Of a DNA stretch of 64,000 bases, positions 16,137 to 24,816 are shown piece by piece. Positions within the stretch are counted from its first letter, which is position 1, and the number at the start of each line of letters is the position of its first letter. The DNA is from Cryptosporangium arvum DSM 44712 (GTDB lineage Bacteria; Actinomycetota; Actinomycetes; Mycobacteriales; Cryptosporangiaceae): contig NZ_KK073874.1 in the NCBI RefSeq assembly GCF_000585375.1, positions 2,232,001-2,296,000 on the forward strand, given 5' to 3'. A model generated the notes under the pieces. It searched no databases and was not told the origin of the DNA. It saw only the letters and a program-made list of their open reading frames with translations. A program made the position numbers and the translations under genes.

Positions 16137-18233
16137 TTACCCGCGGGAGCCAGGCCGCCCGGGTGACCTGGCAGCTGCTCGTCGTGGGGTGAGGTAGCCC
16201 TGCAGGTGGCGGAAGACCGTGGCGCGGAGGATGTCGTCGGCCGGGACCTCGGTCAGGCGGCCGCCGGCCGGGTTGTAGACGAGCAGCGCGCCGGCGTCGT
16301 GGGCGACCACGAGCAGGTAGTGCGCCGGGTAGGTGTTGCCGACAAGTAACGGCACCGGGTACCCGGCGTCGACCGCGGCGAGGACGGCTCGGATGGCCGC
16401 GGACCGCTCGCGCGGCTTCGTGTCGTCGGTCCAGTGGAAGTCGTACCGGGTGCCGGTCTCGGCGGCCAGACCTCGCTGCATGCCCCACGGCGACGTACCG
16501 AGCGCCTCGGGCCAGACCGGGTTCGTGCGGCCGTGCAGGCGTCGCTGTTCCTCCCGGAACGCCTCCGGATCCCGGGTGATCTCGAGCGTGTAGATCGGGT
16601 CGGCGAGCGCACGGGCGACGACGATCGACGTCGTGCCGCAGGTGGTGCCGTCGGTCTGGGCGAACGGCTGCCCGGCGAACGTGACCGGGCCGCGCCGGGC
16701 GGGATCGACGACCGAGAGGTGCGCGCGGAGCCAGCCGGAGTCGCGCCCGCGGATCCGGCCGGCGAACGTCTCCACGGCGGCGACGGTGTGGCCGGCGGCC
16801 AATGCCTTCCACAGGTAGGCGCGCTCGAGCGGACTCCCGGCCCCGGCCAGCGTGCGCTCGAAGGCCGCACGTTCGTCGGGCGTGAGGGCGGCGCGGCGGC
16901 GGCTCGCGCGAAGCAGCTGCCAGGGCGGCAGGACCGCGAGATCGACCGGCTGTCGCGCGGCCAGATCTGCGGCTGGGTCGTTCGTGCCCGGAGTTGAGGC
17001 TGGGTCGCCCGCCTCGCGACCGAGAGCTGGGAGGCTGGGGTCCGGAGCTGGTTCGTTGGTGCTCGGATATCGGGCTCGGTGGCCCGCATCCCGACCGGTG
17101 GCCGGGTCGTCCGCACCCGGCCCTGCGGCCAGATCGCTCGCCACAGAGGCCCCCGCAGCCGAGGTTCCCGCAGCCGGGGTGCCTGCAGCCGGGGTGCCTG
17201 CCGCCGGGGTGCCTGCCGCCGGGGTGCCTGCAGCCGGGGTGCCTGCAGCCGGGGTGCCTGCAGCCGGGGTGCCTGCAGCCGGGGTGCCTGCAGCCGGGGT
17301 GCCTGCCGCCAGATCGCCCGCAGCCAGATCGCCCGCAGTCGGGGTGTCCGCGGCCGGGGTGCCCGCAGCCAGATCGCCTGCAGCCAGGCTGCCGGGGATC
17401 GGATGGTCAAGGGTCAGCCGGTCAGGGGTTGGGCCACTGCGAGTCGGGTCGCCAGGAGCCGGATCGTCAGGGTTCAGGCCGTCAGGGATCGGGCCGTCAG
17501 GGATCGGGCCGTCAGGGATAGGGCGATTACGGATCGGGACGTCCGGGTTTGGGCTGCTAGGGATCGGGCTGCCAGGGGGCGGCGCGAGCAGGGGTTCGGG
17601 GGCGGAGAGCGTCATCGCGTCGGCGGTGAGGGCGGATGCGCGGGTGCGGGCGGCGACGGCGTCGAGCTGGCTGGTCAGTGTGTCGACGGCGTCCTGACCG
17701 CGCCGGTACACCTCCAGCAGGCCGCCGATCAGCGGCCGGGCGGCGGCCGCCAGGTCGTCGAGCCGCCGGACGTCGGGCACCCGTACTCCGCGCCCGAACA
17801 GCTCGACGTGGGTGGCGTCGTGCCAGGCGGTGGTGAGCCGGGCTCGCAGCTCGCGGCGCTCGGCCCGGAGCTCGGCGCTGGTGGCGGCGTAGCGGGCGAG
17901 CGCGTCGGCCGCGTCGTCGAACGCCGGGTGTACGGATCCGACCAGGTGCGCGGTGGCGACGACGGTCTCGGCGGCGGCCGCGACGGCGCTTCCGCTCCAC
18001 TCGGCCGGCCGTCCTGCGCCGGCGACCGGATCGGTGTCGACGCGCGCCCGCCGGAAGGCCCCGGCGAGATCGGCCAGCCGCACCGGATCGCCGCCGGGTG
18101 GCTCGGACACGGCGGCGATCACCGTGGCCAGCGTGCGTACCAGTGCCACCGGGCCGATTCGCCCGAGCCGCCCGAGCGAGGACCGCAGGCAGTGCAGGAT
18201 CGCGCCGAGCTGGGCGTGGTCACGGACCGCCAT
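16137..18233 (-). CDS. WXG-like helical protein with a papain-like (C39-type) peptidase C-terminus
   Basis: About 698 aa. Residues 1-200 are helical with a Trp-Ser-Gly turn (79-81), reminiscent of WXG100/LXG exported proteins. Residues ~205-430 are low complexity, including ~10 copies of a five-residue GTPAA unit. The C-terminal ~200 residues look like a papain-like fold: Cys532 in TTCGTTS, His638 in AHYLLVV and Asn654 in YNPAGG form a plausible triad, close to C39-like peptidases. No signal peptide is present. It follows a small gene by two bases. The layout is that of type VII-exported polymorphic enzymes; transglutaminase or deamidase activity is equally possible. Confidence 0.7.
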   Translation of the reverse strand: MAVRDHAQLGAILHCLRSSLGRLGRIGPVALVRTLATVIAAVSEPPGGDPVRLADLAGAFRRARVDTDPVAGAGRPAEWSGSAVAAAAETVVATAHLVGSVHPAFDDAADALARYAATSAELRAERRELRARLTTAWHDATHVELFGRGVRVPDVRRLDDLAAAARPLIGGLLEVYRRGQDAVDTLTSQLDAVAARTRASALTADAMTLSAPEPLLAPPPGSPIPSSPNPDVPIRNRPIPDGPIPDGPIPDGLNPDDPAPGDPTRSGPTPDRLTLDHPIPGSLAAGDLAAGTPAADTPTAGDLAAGDLAAGTPAAGTPAAGTPAAGTPAAGTPAAGTPAAGTPAAGTPAAGTPAAGTSAAGASVASDLAAGPGADDPATGRDAGHRARYPSTNEPAPDPSLPALGREAGDPASTPGTNDPAADLAARQPVDLAVLPPWQLLRASRRRAALTPDERAAFERTLAGAGSPLERAYLWKALAAGHTVAAVETFAGRIRGRDSGWLRAHLSVVDPARRGPVTFAGQPFAQTDGTTCGTTSIVVARALADPIYTLEITRDPEAFREEQRRLHGRTNPVWPEALGTSPWGMQRGLAAETGTRYDFHWTDDTKPRERSAAIRAVLAAVDAGYPVPLLVGNTYPAHYLLVVAHDAGALLVYNPAGGRLTEVPADDILRATVFRHLQGYLTPRRAAARSPGRPGSRG
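17155..17310 (-). repeat. 15-base in-frame repeats (GTPAA units)
   Basis: About ten near-identical 15-base units in the linker of the papain-like protein. Third-codon differences (gcagcc versus gccgcc) show partial homogenisation. Confidence 0.85.
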
Positions 18234-18235
18234 GG

Positions 18236-18502
18236 CTACTCGGCCTCCCGGAACGCGGTGGCGCGGTCCGTGTCCCGCTGGTCGGGCGGGAGGAGCGGGT
18301 CGCAGAGCGTGCGGAGTACGTCCAGGTACAGCCCGAGCTCGGCATCCCGGCGCTGCAGGGTTCCGGCGGGTGCGGCGGTGCCGCTGCGCCAGTGCCGCCG
18401 GATCGCATCGAGCTCGTCGACGAGCGCGCTCGCGACCCGCCCGGCGTCGGCGAGCGTGCCGGGCGACTCGAGGAGCGCGGCGCGGTCCGCGGTCTTTTCC
18501 AC
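18236..18502 (-). CDS. Small helical protein upstream of the WXG/papain-like gene
   Basis: About 88 aa, mostly helical, with HWRSG in the middle, no signal peptide and no family I can name. Its TAG ends two bases before the ATG of the 698-aa gene, so they are probably co-translated. The start is uncertain: the GTG at 18502 has GAGGAG directly against it, and GTG codons at 18547 and 18559 are alternatives. A helper or partner role similar to small WXG-type proteins is inference from size and position. Confidence 0.5.
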   Translation of the reverse strand: MEKTADRAALLESPGTLADAGRVASALVDELDAIRRHWRSGTAAPAGTLQRRDAELGLYLDVLRTLCDPLLPPDQRDTDRATAFREAE

Positions 18503-18555
18503 CTCCTCATCGTGGCAGCCGTTCCGGCCCTCGCTCGCGTTGTCCACACCCCGAT

Positions 18556-19752
18556 TCACGCGGGCGGTGCCAACCCGCCGGTCGGGGAGACGCGGGCGGC
18601 GGCGCGGCCGAAGTCGGCGGTGGAGAGCGTGCGTACCAGGGTGAGTGCGCGGTGGCGGGGGTCGCGGGCCGGGAGGCCGCCGTTGACCAGGTGGGTGCCG
18701 ACGAGCGTCCCGCCGGCCCAGGTGCCGTCGGCGCGCAGCGCGACCCGCAGGACGCAGCCCACGCCGAGCGGTCCGGCCGTCGACAGCGTGCGGTAACCGG
18801 CGAAGTTGCCCAGGCTGTACGCGATCAGCCGCCCCCGGTAGAACTCCAGGCCCCGCAGCACGTGCGGGCTGTGCCCCACGACGAGGTCCGCGCCGGCGTC
18901 CACGACGGCGTGCGCGAACCGGATCGGGTCGCCGCGCCGTTCGCCGAGGAACGACTCCGGGCCGCGCCGGACGTGGGCCCGGTCGGCGCCCTCCGCACCG
19001 ATGTGCATCTGGACGACGACGAGGTCGGCGCTCGCGGCGGCCCGGCGTACCAGGGCGGCCGCGGCCGGGACGTCGAGCACGCTGTTCGTCCACGCGTACG
19101 GTGAGAACCCGACCGTCGCCACCCGGATCCCGTGCACTGATCGGCGCGTGATCACACCGGCCGGCCCGGTGTGGTCGACGCCGTACCGGCGCAGCGCCGC
19201 GACAGTGTCGGTGAGCCCGGCGTCGCCGTAGTCACGGGCGTGGTTGTTCGCGACGTTCATCACCGTGAACCCCGCGCCACCGATCCAGCGCGCATACCCC
19301 GGCGGCACCCGGAACGCATAACAACTACGCGCCTTCGCCGCGCGCCCGACACCAGCCCCTGCAGGCCCCGCGGCCCCCGCGGGCCCCGCAGACCCTGCAG
19401 GCCCCGCAGACCCCGCCGAACGGCGCGCGCACTTCGTCGAAACGGTCCGGTCGGTGAGCGGGGACTCGAGGTTGCCGCTCACCACGTCACCGGTCAGCTC
19501 GCGGCGCACGTCGTCGAAGAACGTGCGGCCGCCGTTCGGCGGCAACTTCGGCGTCGACCCGAGGATCACGTCGCCGACGGCGGCGAAACGCACCGTCGGG
19601 GCCGGCGCCGCCGACGCCGCGGGCGGCACCATCCGGAGGAACGACGCGTCGGGCGATCCACCGCCGGGCCCGGTGGTGGTCACCGCGAGTACGCCGAGCA
19701 CGGCGACGGGCAGGCCGAGCAGGAACCACCGGCCCCGGTATCCGGACGTCAC
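18556..19752 (-). CDS. CapA-family metallophosphatase-like protein (PGA_cap)
   Basis: About 398 aa from the GTG at 19752. An N-terminal hydrophobic segment is a signal peptide or anchor. The core has CapA-type metal-site motifs: AAVGDVILG, GNLESPLTD, NVANNHARDYG, then QMHIGAE and VVGHSPHVLRG, and YSLGNFAG near the end. Members relate to poly-gamma-glutamate capsule proteins, but many act as cell-surface phosphoesterases of unknown substrate. The frame is open further upstream to 20070 but would overlap the divergent kinase gene. An inserted AGPAG repeat tract lies at about 19355-19425. No CapB or CapC gene is adjacent, so capsule synthesis is not indicated. Confidence 0.8.
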   Translation of the reverse strand: MTSGYRGRWFLLGLPVAVLGVLAVTTTGPGGGSPDASFLRMVPPAASAAPAPTVRFAAVGDVILGSTPKLPPNGGRTFFDDVRRELTGDVVSGNLESPLTDRTVSTKCARRSAGSAGPAGSAGPAGAAGPAGAGVGRAAKARSCYAFRVPPGYARWIGGAGFTVMNVANNHARDYGDAGLTDTVAALRRYGVDHTGPAGVITRRSVHGIRVATVGFSPYAWTNSVLDVPAAAALVRRAAASADLVVVQMHIGAEGADRAHVRRGPESFLGERRGDPIRFAHAVVDAGADLVVGHSPHVLRGLEFYRGRLIAYSLGNFAGYRTLSTAGPLGVGCVLRVALRADGTWAGGTLVGTHLVNGGLPARDPRHRALTLVRTLSTADFGRAAARVSPTGGLAPPA

Positions 19753-19897
19753 AGCCGAACAATAAGGAACACCGGGCGCAGAACCGCTCGGCCGCGCCGG
19801 GTGTCGGCAACCCGTCCGGGGCCGATCGGGGCCGGACGTGGGGCTATACACTCCAGCGGCGGACGAATGGCAATCGGACAGGGGAGCGCGGACCACG

Positions 19898-22522
19898 ATG
19901 AGCGGCTGGTCGAGCGACTCCGGTGGCGCGCACCCCGGTGGTGGCTCGCCGGGCGAGGGCGGCCCCACGCTCACCGAACCGCAGATCGTCGAAGGGCGGT
20001 CGATCCGCTTACCGGTCGGCACCGGTCCCGGTGTCCGCGTGCTCCTGCGCGAGCGGATCTCGAAGAACACCGGTCAGGCCACCGTGTTCACCGCCGAGTT
20101 GCTCGACCCGCTGCCCGAGGCGGGGGAGCCCGGCGACCCGGTCGCGATCCGGGTCGTGCTGGAGCGGCGCGGCCGGCCCGACGTCCTGCAGCGCATGCGC
20201 CGTGAGCAGCGCTACGCCACCGCGCTGCGGCACCCGTTCCTGCTGCCGGTGTTCGCGCAGGCCGAGATGCCGGAGTTCCGCCGCGAGTTCGACGGCACCT
20301 GCCTCGCGTTGGTGCAGGTCATGCCGCTCTGCGGGGAGGACCTGGAGGACCAGGTCGTCAAGTCCAACCCGCCGCGGCTGACCGCCGACCAGATCCTCTT
20401 CGACCTGGTCGGCATCGCGGACGCGCTGCACCACCTGCACACGCCGACCGGTCAGCGCGGGGTGCTGGTCCACCGCGACGTCAAACCGGCGAACATCCTG
20501 CGGTGGGATCGGCGCAGCGTCCTCGGGGACCTCGGGACGCTTCGCGACCCGCAGACCGGCAACCCCACCGGTGGGGTCGGGACGATCCCGTACATGCCGC
20601 CCGACGAGGGCACGAGCCCGACACCGGCCTGGGACATGTTCAGCTTCGGCGTGGTGCTCGCCGAGTTGCTGACGGCGCGCCGGCCCCATGACGTCGCCGA
20701 GAAGACGCCGCTGGCGTACCTGCAGGCGCACCTGCGGCACAGCCTGCGCCCCGACCTGGACGACCTGATCGAGGCGGAGGTCGGGCCGGAACGTGGCCGG
20801 GTGGTGGCCGGGCTCGTGCGGCGGTGCACCGACCCCGAGCCGCGTAACCGCCCGACCGCGGCCGCCGCCCGTGACGAGCTGCTGCCGCTGCTGACCCTCG
20901 ACGAGCAGCTCCGCCTGCACGAGCTGGTCGCGTTCGACACGGTCGAGGCGCTGGACGTGATCGCGATCAGCGCGCTGCGGTTGTACGGCGACCAGCACCC
21001 GGTGACGCGATCGGCGGCCGAGCGGCTGGCGGCGACGCTCGTGGCGTCGGCCGCGGGGTTGATGGAGGAGGGGCGGCCCGGCCGGGCCAAGGACTATCTC
21101 GAGCGCGCCCGGCGGATCCAGGGTGCGCTGGCCGAGGGCGGCCCGACACCGGTCGAGCCCTCCACCGACGCACCGACCCGTCAGCAGCACTGGACCCGCA
21201 CCCACTCCGACTACCCGGCAATAGCGGCCCCGGTGTCCGGCTCGGCCCCGGTCTCCGGAGCAGCCCCGGTCTCCGGCTCGGCCCCGGTCTCCTACCCGGT
21301 CTCCAGCCACCCGGTCTCCAGCCACCCCGTCTCCAGCCACCCCGTCTCCGGTAACCCCGTCTCCGGGCACCCGTCAGCCGGTGGAACCGCGGTCTACGGC
21401 GCTCCCTACGGCTACCCACCCCCCGGCCCGCCGGCTCCGCCGAAGAAAAAGAAGAAGCGCACCGCCCCGCTCCTCGCCGGCCTCGCGGTCCTGGTCGTGC
21501 TGGCCGTCGCCGGCGCCGGCATCTACCTCCTGAGACCCACCGGCGACGACGACCGGGACGTGGCCGCGCCCCGCGTCACCGCCACCCCGCTCGCCGTCGG
21601 GCCCTCCCCGGCGGTCCAGAACAAGTTCAGCGGCCACACCCAGTGGATCAACGCGGTCGCGTTCAGCCCCGACGGCACCCGGATCGCGTCCGGGAGCGGT
21701 GACAGCACGATCCGGCTCTGGAACGTCGAGGACCGCAGCCAGATCGGCGAGCCGCTCACCGGCCACACCGGCACCGTGTACCGCGTCGCGTTCAGCCCGA
21801 ACAACCTGTTGGCCTCGGTCGGTGGCGACGGAGCGGTCCGGCTCTGGAACACCACCGCCGGGACGAAGGTCGGCGCCCTCACCGGCCACGCCGGTGACGC
21901 CTACGGGGTCGCGTTCTCGCCCGACGGCCGGACGATCGCCTCGTCCGGCGGCGACAAGACCGTCCGCCTCTGGGACGTCGCGAGCCAGAAGCAGATCGGG
22001 CGACCGATGACCGGTCACACCGACGAGGTGTACAGCGTCGCGTTCTCGCCCGACGGGAAGACGCTGGCCAGCAGCGGCGCCGACGACACGATCCGGCTCT
22101 GGGACGTCGCCACCCGCACTCCGATCGGCGACCCGCTGAAGCAGACCCCCGGTGACATCGACTCGATCGCGTTCAGCCCCGACGGCAGGTACGTCGCCGG
22201 CGGCGGTTCCGACAAGGTCGTCCGGATCTGGGACGTGGAGAAGCGGAGCGTGCACCAGGCGCTGCGCGGGCACACCGACAACATCTACAGCCTCGCGTAC
22301 AGCCCCGACGGCCGCACCCTGGCCACCGCCGGCATCGACGACACCACCCGGCTGTGGGACCTGACGACCGGCAAGCAGATCGGGGCGCCGCTGAAGGGCA
22401 CCGGCGACGTCGACGCGGTCACGTTCAGCCCGGACGGACGCCTCCTCGCCGACGGCGGCGACGAGAAGGTCGTCCGGCTCTGGGACCTCGACACGCGCCC
22501 CGTCCCGACCCCGAGCAACTGA
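19898..22522 (+). CDS. Transmembrane Ser/Thr kinase-like protein with seven WD40 repeats
   Basis: About 874 aa. The N-terminal kinase domain (about residues 40-330) has the catalytic loop HRDVKPAN (192-199) and DLG (211-213) in place of DFG, but Arg85 stands where VAIK normally has Lys. A Pro/Val/Ser repeat linker (APVSGS, HPVSS) and one membrane segment (about 523-545) follow. Seven WD40 blades (578-874), each with SPDG and RLW motifs, should form one outer propeller. GGGGAG lies upstream of the ATG at 19898. The outer propeller likely senses a ligand or partner. The Lys-to-Arg change leaves catalysis in doubt. Confidence 0.85.
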   Translation: MSGWSSDSGGAHPGGGSPGEGGPTLTEPQIVEGRSIRLPVGTGPGVRVLLRERISKNTGQATVFTAELLDPLPEAGEPGDPVAIRVVLERRGRPDVLQRMRREQRYATALRHPFLLPVFAQAEMPEFRREFDGTCLALVQVMPLCGEDLEDQVVKSNPPRLTADQILFDLVGIADALHHLHTPTGQRGVLVHRDVKPANILRWDRRSVLGDLGTLRDPQTGNPTGGVGTIPYMPPDEGTSPTPAWDMFSFGVVLAELLTARRPHDVAEKTPLAYLQAHLRHSLRPDLDDLIEAEVGPERGRVVAGLVRRCTDPEPRNRPTAAAARDELLPLLTLDEQLRLHELVAFDTVEALDVIAISALRLYGDQHPVTRSAAERLAATLVASAAGLMEEGRPGRAKDYLERARRIQGALAEGGPTPVEPSTDAPTRQQHWTRTHSDYPAIAAPVSGSAPVSGAAPVSGSAPVSYPVSSHPVSSHPVSSHPVSGNPVSGHPSAGGTAVYGAPYGYPPPGPPAPPKKKKKRTAPLLAGLAVLVVLAVAGAGIYLLRPTGDDDRDVAAPRVTATPLAVGPSPAVQNKFSGHTQWINAVAFSPDGTRIASGSGDSTIRLWNVEDRSQIGEPLTGHTGTVYRVAFSPNNLLASVGGDGAVRLWNTTAGTKVGALTGHAGDAYGVAFSPDGRTIASSGGDKTVRLWDVASQKQIGRPMTGHTDEVYSVAFSPDGKTLASSGADDTIRLWDVATRTPIGDPLKQTPGDIDSIAFSPDGRYVAGGGSDKVVRIWDVEKRSVHQALRGHTDNIYSLAYSPDGRTLATAGIDDTTRLWDLTTGKQIGAPLKGTGDVDAVTFSPDGRLLADGGDEKVVRLWDLDTRPVPTPSN

Positions 22523-22524
22523 CG

Positions 22525-22641
22525 ATGCCCCAGCCGACCGGTGGCACCTCGTGGCTCGAGGGCATCTCCGCGTTCCTCGTGCTCGTGTTCTTCGCGGCGT
22601 CGTGGTGGCGCGCACGCCGACGCCGGAACCGGCGCGACTAG
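22525..22641 (+). CDS. 38-residue single-pass membrane protein
   Basis: The ATG lies two bases after the kinase stop. The product has a short polar start, a hydrophobic segment (about residues 10-27) and an RARRRRNRRD tail, so the C-terminus should be cytoplasmic. Its TAG overlaps the end of the convergent protease gene. Possibly a small partner of the kinase, judged only by its position. Confidence 0.5.
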   Translation: MPQPTGGTSWLEGISAFLVLVFFAASWWRARRRRNRRD

Positions 22642-24617
22642 CGCACCGCCGACAGCCCCCACTCGGTGTTGGCGTTCGTCGACTGCGAGCCCGCGAACCC
22701 CTCACCCGGGTTGAACACGTCCCGCCCGAAGTCGACGTCGTCGTCGTCGGCCGTGCCGCCGATCTGGTCGGCGCCCACACCCCACAGCATCGCGAAGTTG
22801 CCGCCCTGGTCCATCAGGTCCGCGGTGTCGTCGAACGCGGCGGTGTGCCAGCTGCCCAGGAAGTGTCCGATCTCGTGGGAGACCGCGTTCCCGATCGCCT
22901 GCCCCACGAACGCCACCCGGTTGCTCGAGCCGTTCAGGTAGGCCAGGAGCGACGGGTTCGACGTGTTCCGCGCCCCGCCGGGGTTGGAGATGTCGTCGAG
23001 CAGGACGAGCGCCGATTCCTCGGTGTCGAAGTTGCCGGGGTCGACCGACTGGGAGATGCCCACCGTAGAGAGCCCGGCCTCGTCGGAGCTGCCGCCGACG
23101 ACCACCCGGCTGACGTTCGGTTCGCCCCACGGGTCGTGGTTGTCGCGGCTGTTGAGGATCCGGATCGCCGCCCGGCCGCCGAAGTCGTGTTCGAGGTTCT
23201 CGCGCACCGATCGGATCGTCGCGTCGATCGCCGCGTTCTCCTGGTCGCTCTTGAGGCCCCAGCGACCGAGGAACGCGCGGAACGGGGAGAGCGTGCGTAC
23301 CCCGGTGCCGCCCCAGATCTTCGTGTTGACCTGGGCCCCGTCGAAGTCGAGGAAGATCGTCTGCACGGTGCTGGCGCCGCGCTTCTCCGGCCCGGGCCGG
23401 TAGACCTGCAGCGTGAGGTCGTAGCGACCGGCGCCGCTGCTGACCGCGATCGTGTGCGGCCCGGTGGCGTCGGCCACGTGCGCGAGCACCGAGTTGCCGC
23501 CGCCCGGCAGCGGGGAGGTCGGCGGGTAGATGCCGGACTGGTCCTGGCGCGAGGTGATCCGGAGGTGGTCCTCGGGGTCGCGGACCGAGAGCTCACGCGC
23601 CGAGCCGCTCACCGACGCGCCGAGCACGTCGCCCGCGCGCAGGTCGACCTGGTAGAAGTCCACGTCGTCGGCGTCCAGGCCGAACGTCACCGAGTAGGCG
23701 CCCTCGGCGCCGACGCCCTTGCCGCTGCCGGAGTCGAACGGGTCTTCCGGTACCGGCGAGTCGTAGGCGCCCACCGAGACGTAGTACTCGCCGTCGGACG
23801 GGATGTTGACCGCGAGCCGGCTGTCGAGCGTCTCGCCGTCGTCGTCGTTGAGCGCGATGGCCTTTCCGGCCTTGTTCCACAGGACGACGACCGAGTCGAG
23901 CTTCGGCTGTGTCGCGTCGTTGCTGGTGGGCGTATCGAGGTCGACGAGGAGCCGCTGGCCGGCCTTCGCGGTGGCGATGCGGTAGAAGTCGAAGTCGCCC
24001 TTCTTGTCGCCCTCGGAGCCGTGCGGTCCGTCGCCGATCCGGCCGGTGGTCGTCCGCCGCGTCTGCGAGCCGGGCAGCACGACGTTCGAGGCCAGCCGGA
24101 TCGACCCGTTGTCCTCCTTGGGCGGGTCGAACTGCACGGCGGCCGGTCCCTCGGCGAGCGTGCCCACGATCCGGGCGGACGGCGTCCGGCCGTCGGCCGA
24201 GCCGAAGCGGGACAGCGTCTCGGCGGTGCCGATCTTGTCGTTGCCGCCGAGCGTCCGGGACGGCTCCTGCTCGTCGACGAACACCGGTTCGACGTCGCGG
24301 GTCGCGAGACCGCGCGGATCGCCCGTGCCCACTTTCCGGGACACCGTGCGCTGCTGACCGTCCGCGGCCATCTTCTTCCGCCAGTACGCCCAGTCGACCT
24401 TGTTCGGCTCCGGCACCAGCCCCAGGTACGGGTTGACGGCACCGGCCGCTACCGCCTTCTTCTTGGCGACGTCGGGCAGGCCCAGCTGCCGGGTGGCGTC
24501 CGGTGCGGCGGGGTGAGGGGCGGGGTCCGGTGCCGCCGCGGTCGGGCCGCCGAAGAGCAGCAGCCCGGCTACCGCACCTGCGGCGCCGACAGCGGTCAGT
24601 ATCGGACGATGTCTCAT
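22638..24617 (-). CDS. Secreted metzincin-type zinc metalloprotease with pre-peptidase domains
   Basis: About 659 aa. A signal peptide (to about residue 28, TAAA-P) is present. The middle has two beta-rich segments resembling bacterial pre-peptidase C-terminal (PPC) domains (DFYRIATAKAGQRLLVDLD and VDFYQVDLRAGDVLG). The catalytic part near residue 579 has HEIGHFLGSWH, the three-His metzincin zinc site. DLMDQGG ~20 residues later may carry the Met-turn. Secretion and zinc-dependent proteolysis are strongly supported; the substrate is unknown. It stands alone, with a GGGGCCGGG-rich leader before the ATG. Confidence 0.88.
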   Translation of the reverse strand: MRHRPILTAVGAAGAVAGLLLFGGPTAAAPDPAPHPAAPDATRQLGLPDVAKKKAVAAGAVNPYLGLVPEPNKVDWAYWRKKMAADGQQRTVSRKVGTGDPRGLATRDVEPVFVDEQEPSRTLGGNDKIGTAETLSRFGSADGRTPSARIVGTLAEGPAAVQFDPPKEDNGSIRLASNVVLPGSQTRRTTTGRIGDGPHGSEGDKKGDFDFYRIATAKAGQRLLVDLDTPTSNDATQPKLDSVVVLWNKAGKAIALNDDDGETLDSRLAVNIPSDGEYYVSVGAYDSPVPEDPFDSGSGKGVGAEGAYSVTFGLDADDVDFYQVDLRAGDVLGASVSGSARELSVRDPEDHLRITSRQDQSGIYPPTSPLPGGGNSVLAHVADATGPHTIAVSSGAGRYDLTLQVYRPGPEKRGASTVQTIFLDFDGAQVNTKIWGGTGVRTLSPFRAFLGRWGLKSDQENAAIDATIRSVRENLEHDFGGRAAIRILNSRDNHDPWGEPNVSRVVVGGSSDEAGLSTVGISQSVDPGNFDTEESALVLLDDISNPGGARNTSNPSLLAYLNGSSNRVAFVGQAIGNAVSHEIGHFLGSWHTAAFDDTADLMDQGGNFAMLWGVGADQIGGTADDDDVDFGRDVFNPGEGFAGSQSTNANTEWGLSAVR

Positions 24618-24816
24618 GTCCCGGCCCCCCTGGTATCCGACAAAAGGAACATAACGTATTAAGCATCACTGAAACCTCTTACCCCGTGGCATCGGCGGTT
24701 GGGGCGCGAAACGGGTTCCGATTCCTCGGCGTATGGCCGAGGGAGGCGGTGACCGGCTGCACTGGGGTGGCAGACTGCTGCGGAACGGCCCATCGCTCTG
24801 TCCAGTGGAGACGCCG

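Noticed and set aside
13378-16812. Very long open frame antisense to the helicase
   Set aside because: Its product is Arg/Pro/Gly/His-rich noise with no domain; it mirrors the codon bias of the well-supported DUF3516 helicase.
17155-17310. Regular repeats that might suggest a CRISPR array
   Set aside because: Units are 15 bases, contiguous, without spacers and in frame with a coding linker; no cas genes.
16137-18233. Toxin-immunity pair
   Set aside because: The toxin-like architecture is noted, but the only close partner is upstream and helper-like; I cannot support an immunity role.
18556-19752. Poly-gamma-glutamate capsule locus
   Set aside because: Only a CapA-like protein is present; CapB and CapC homologues are absent nearby.
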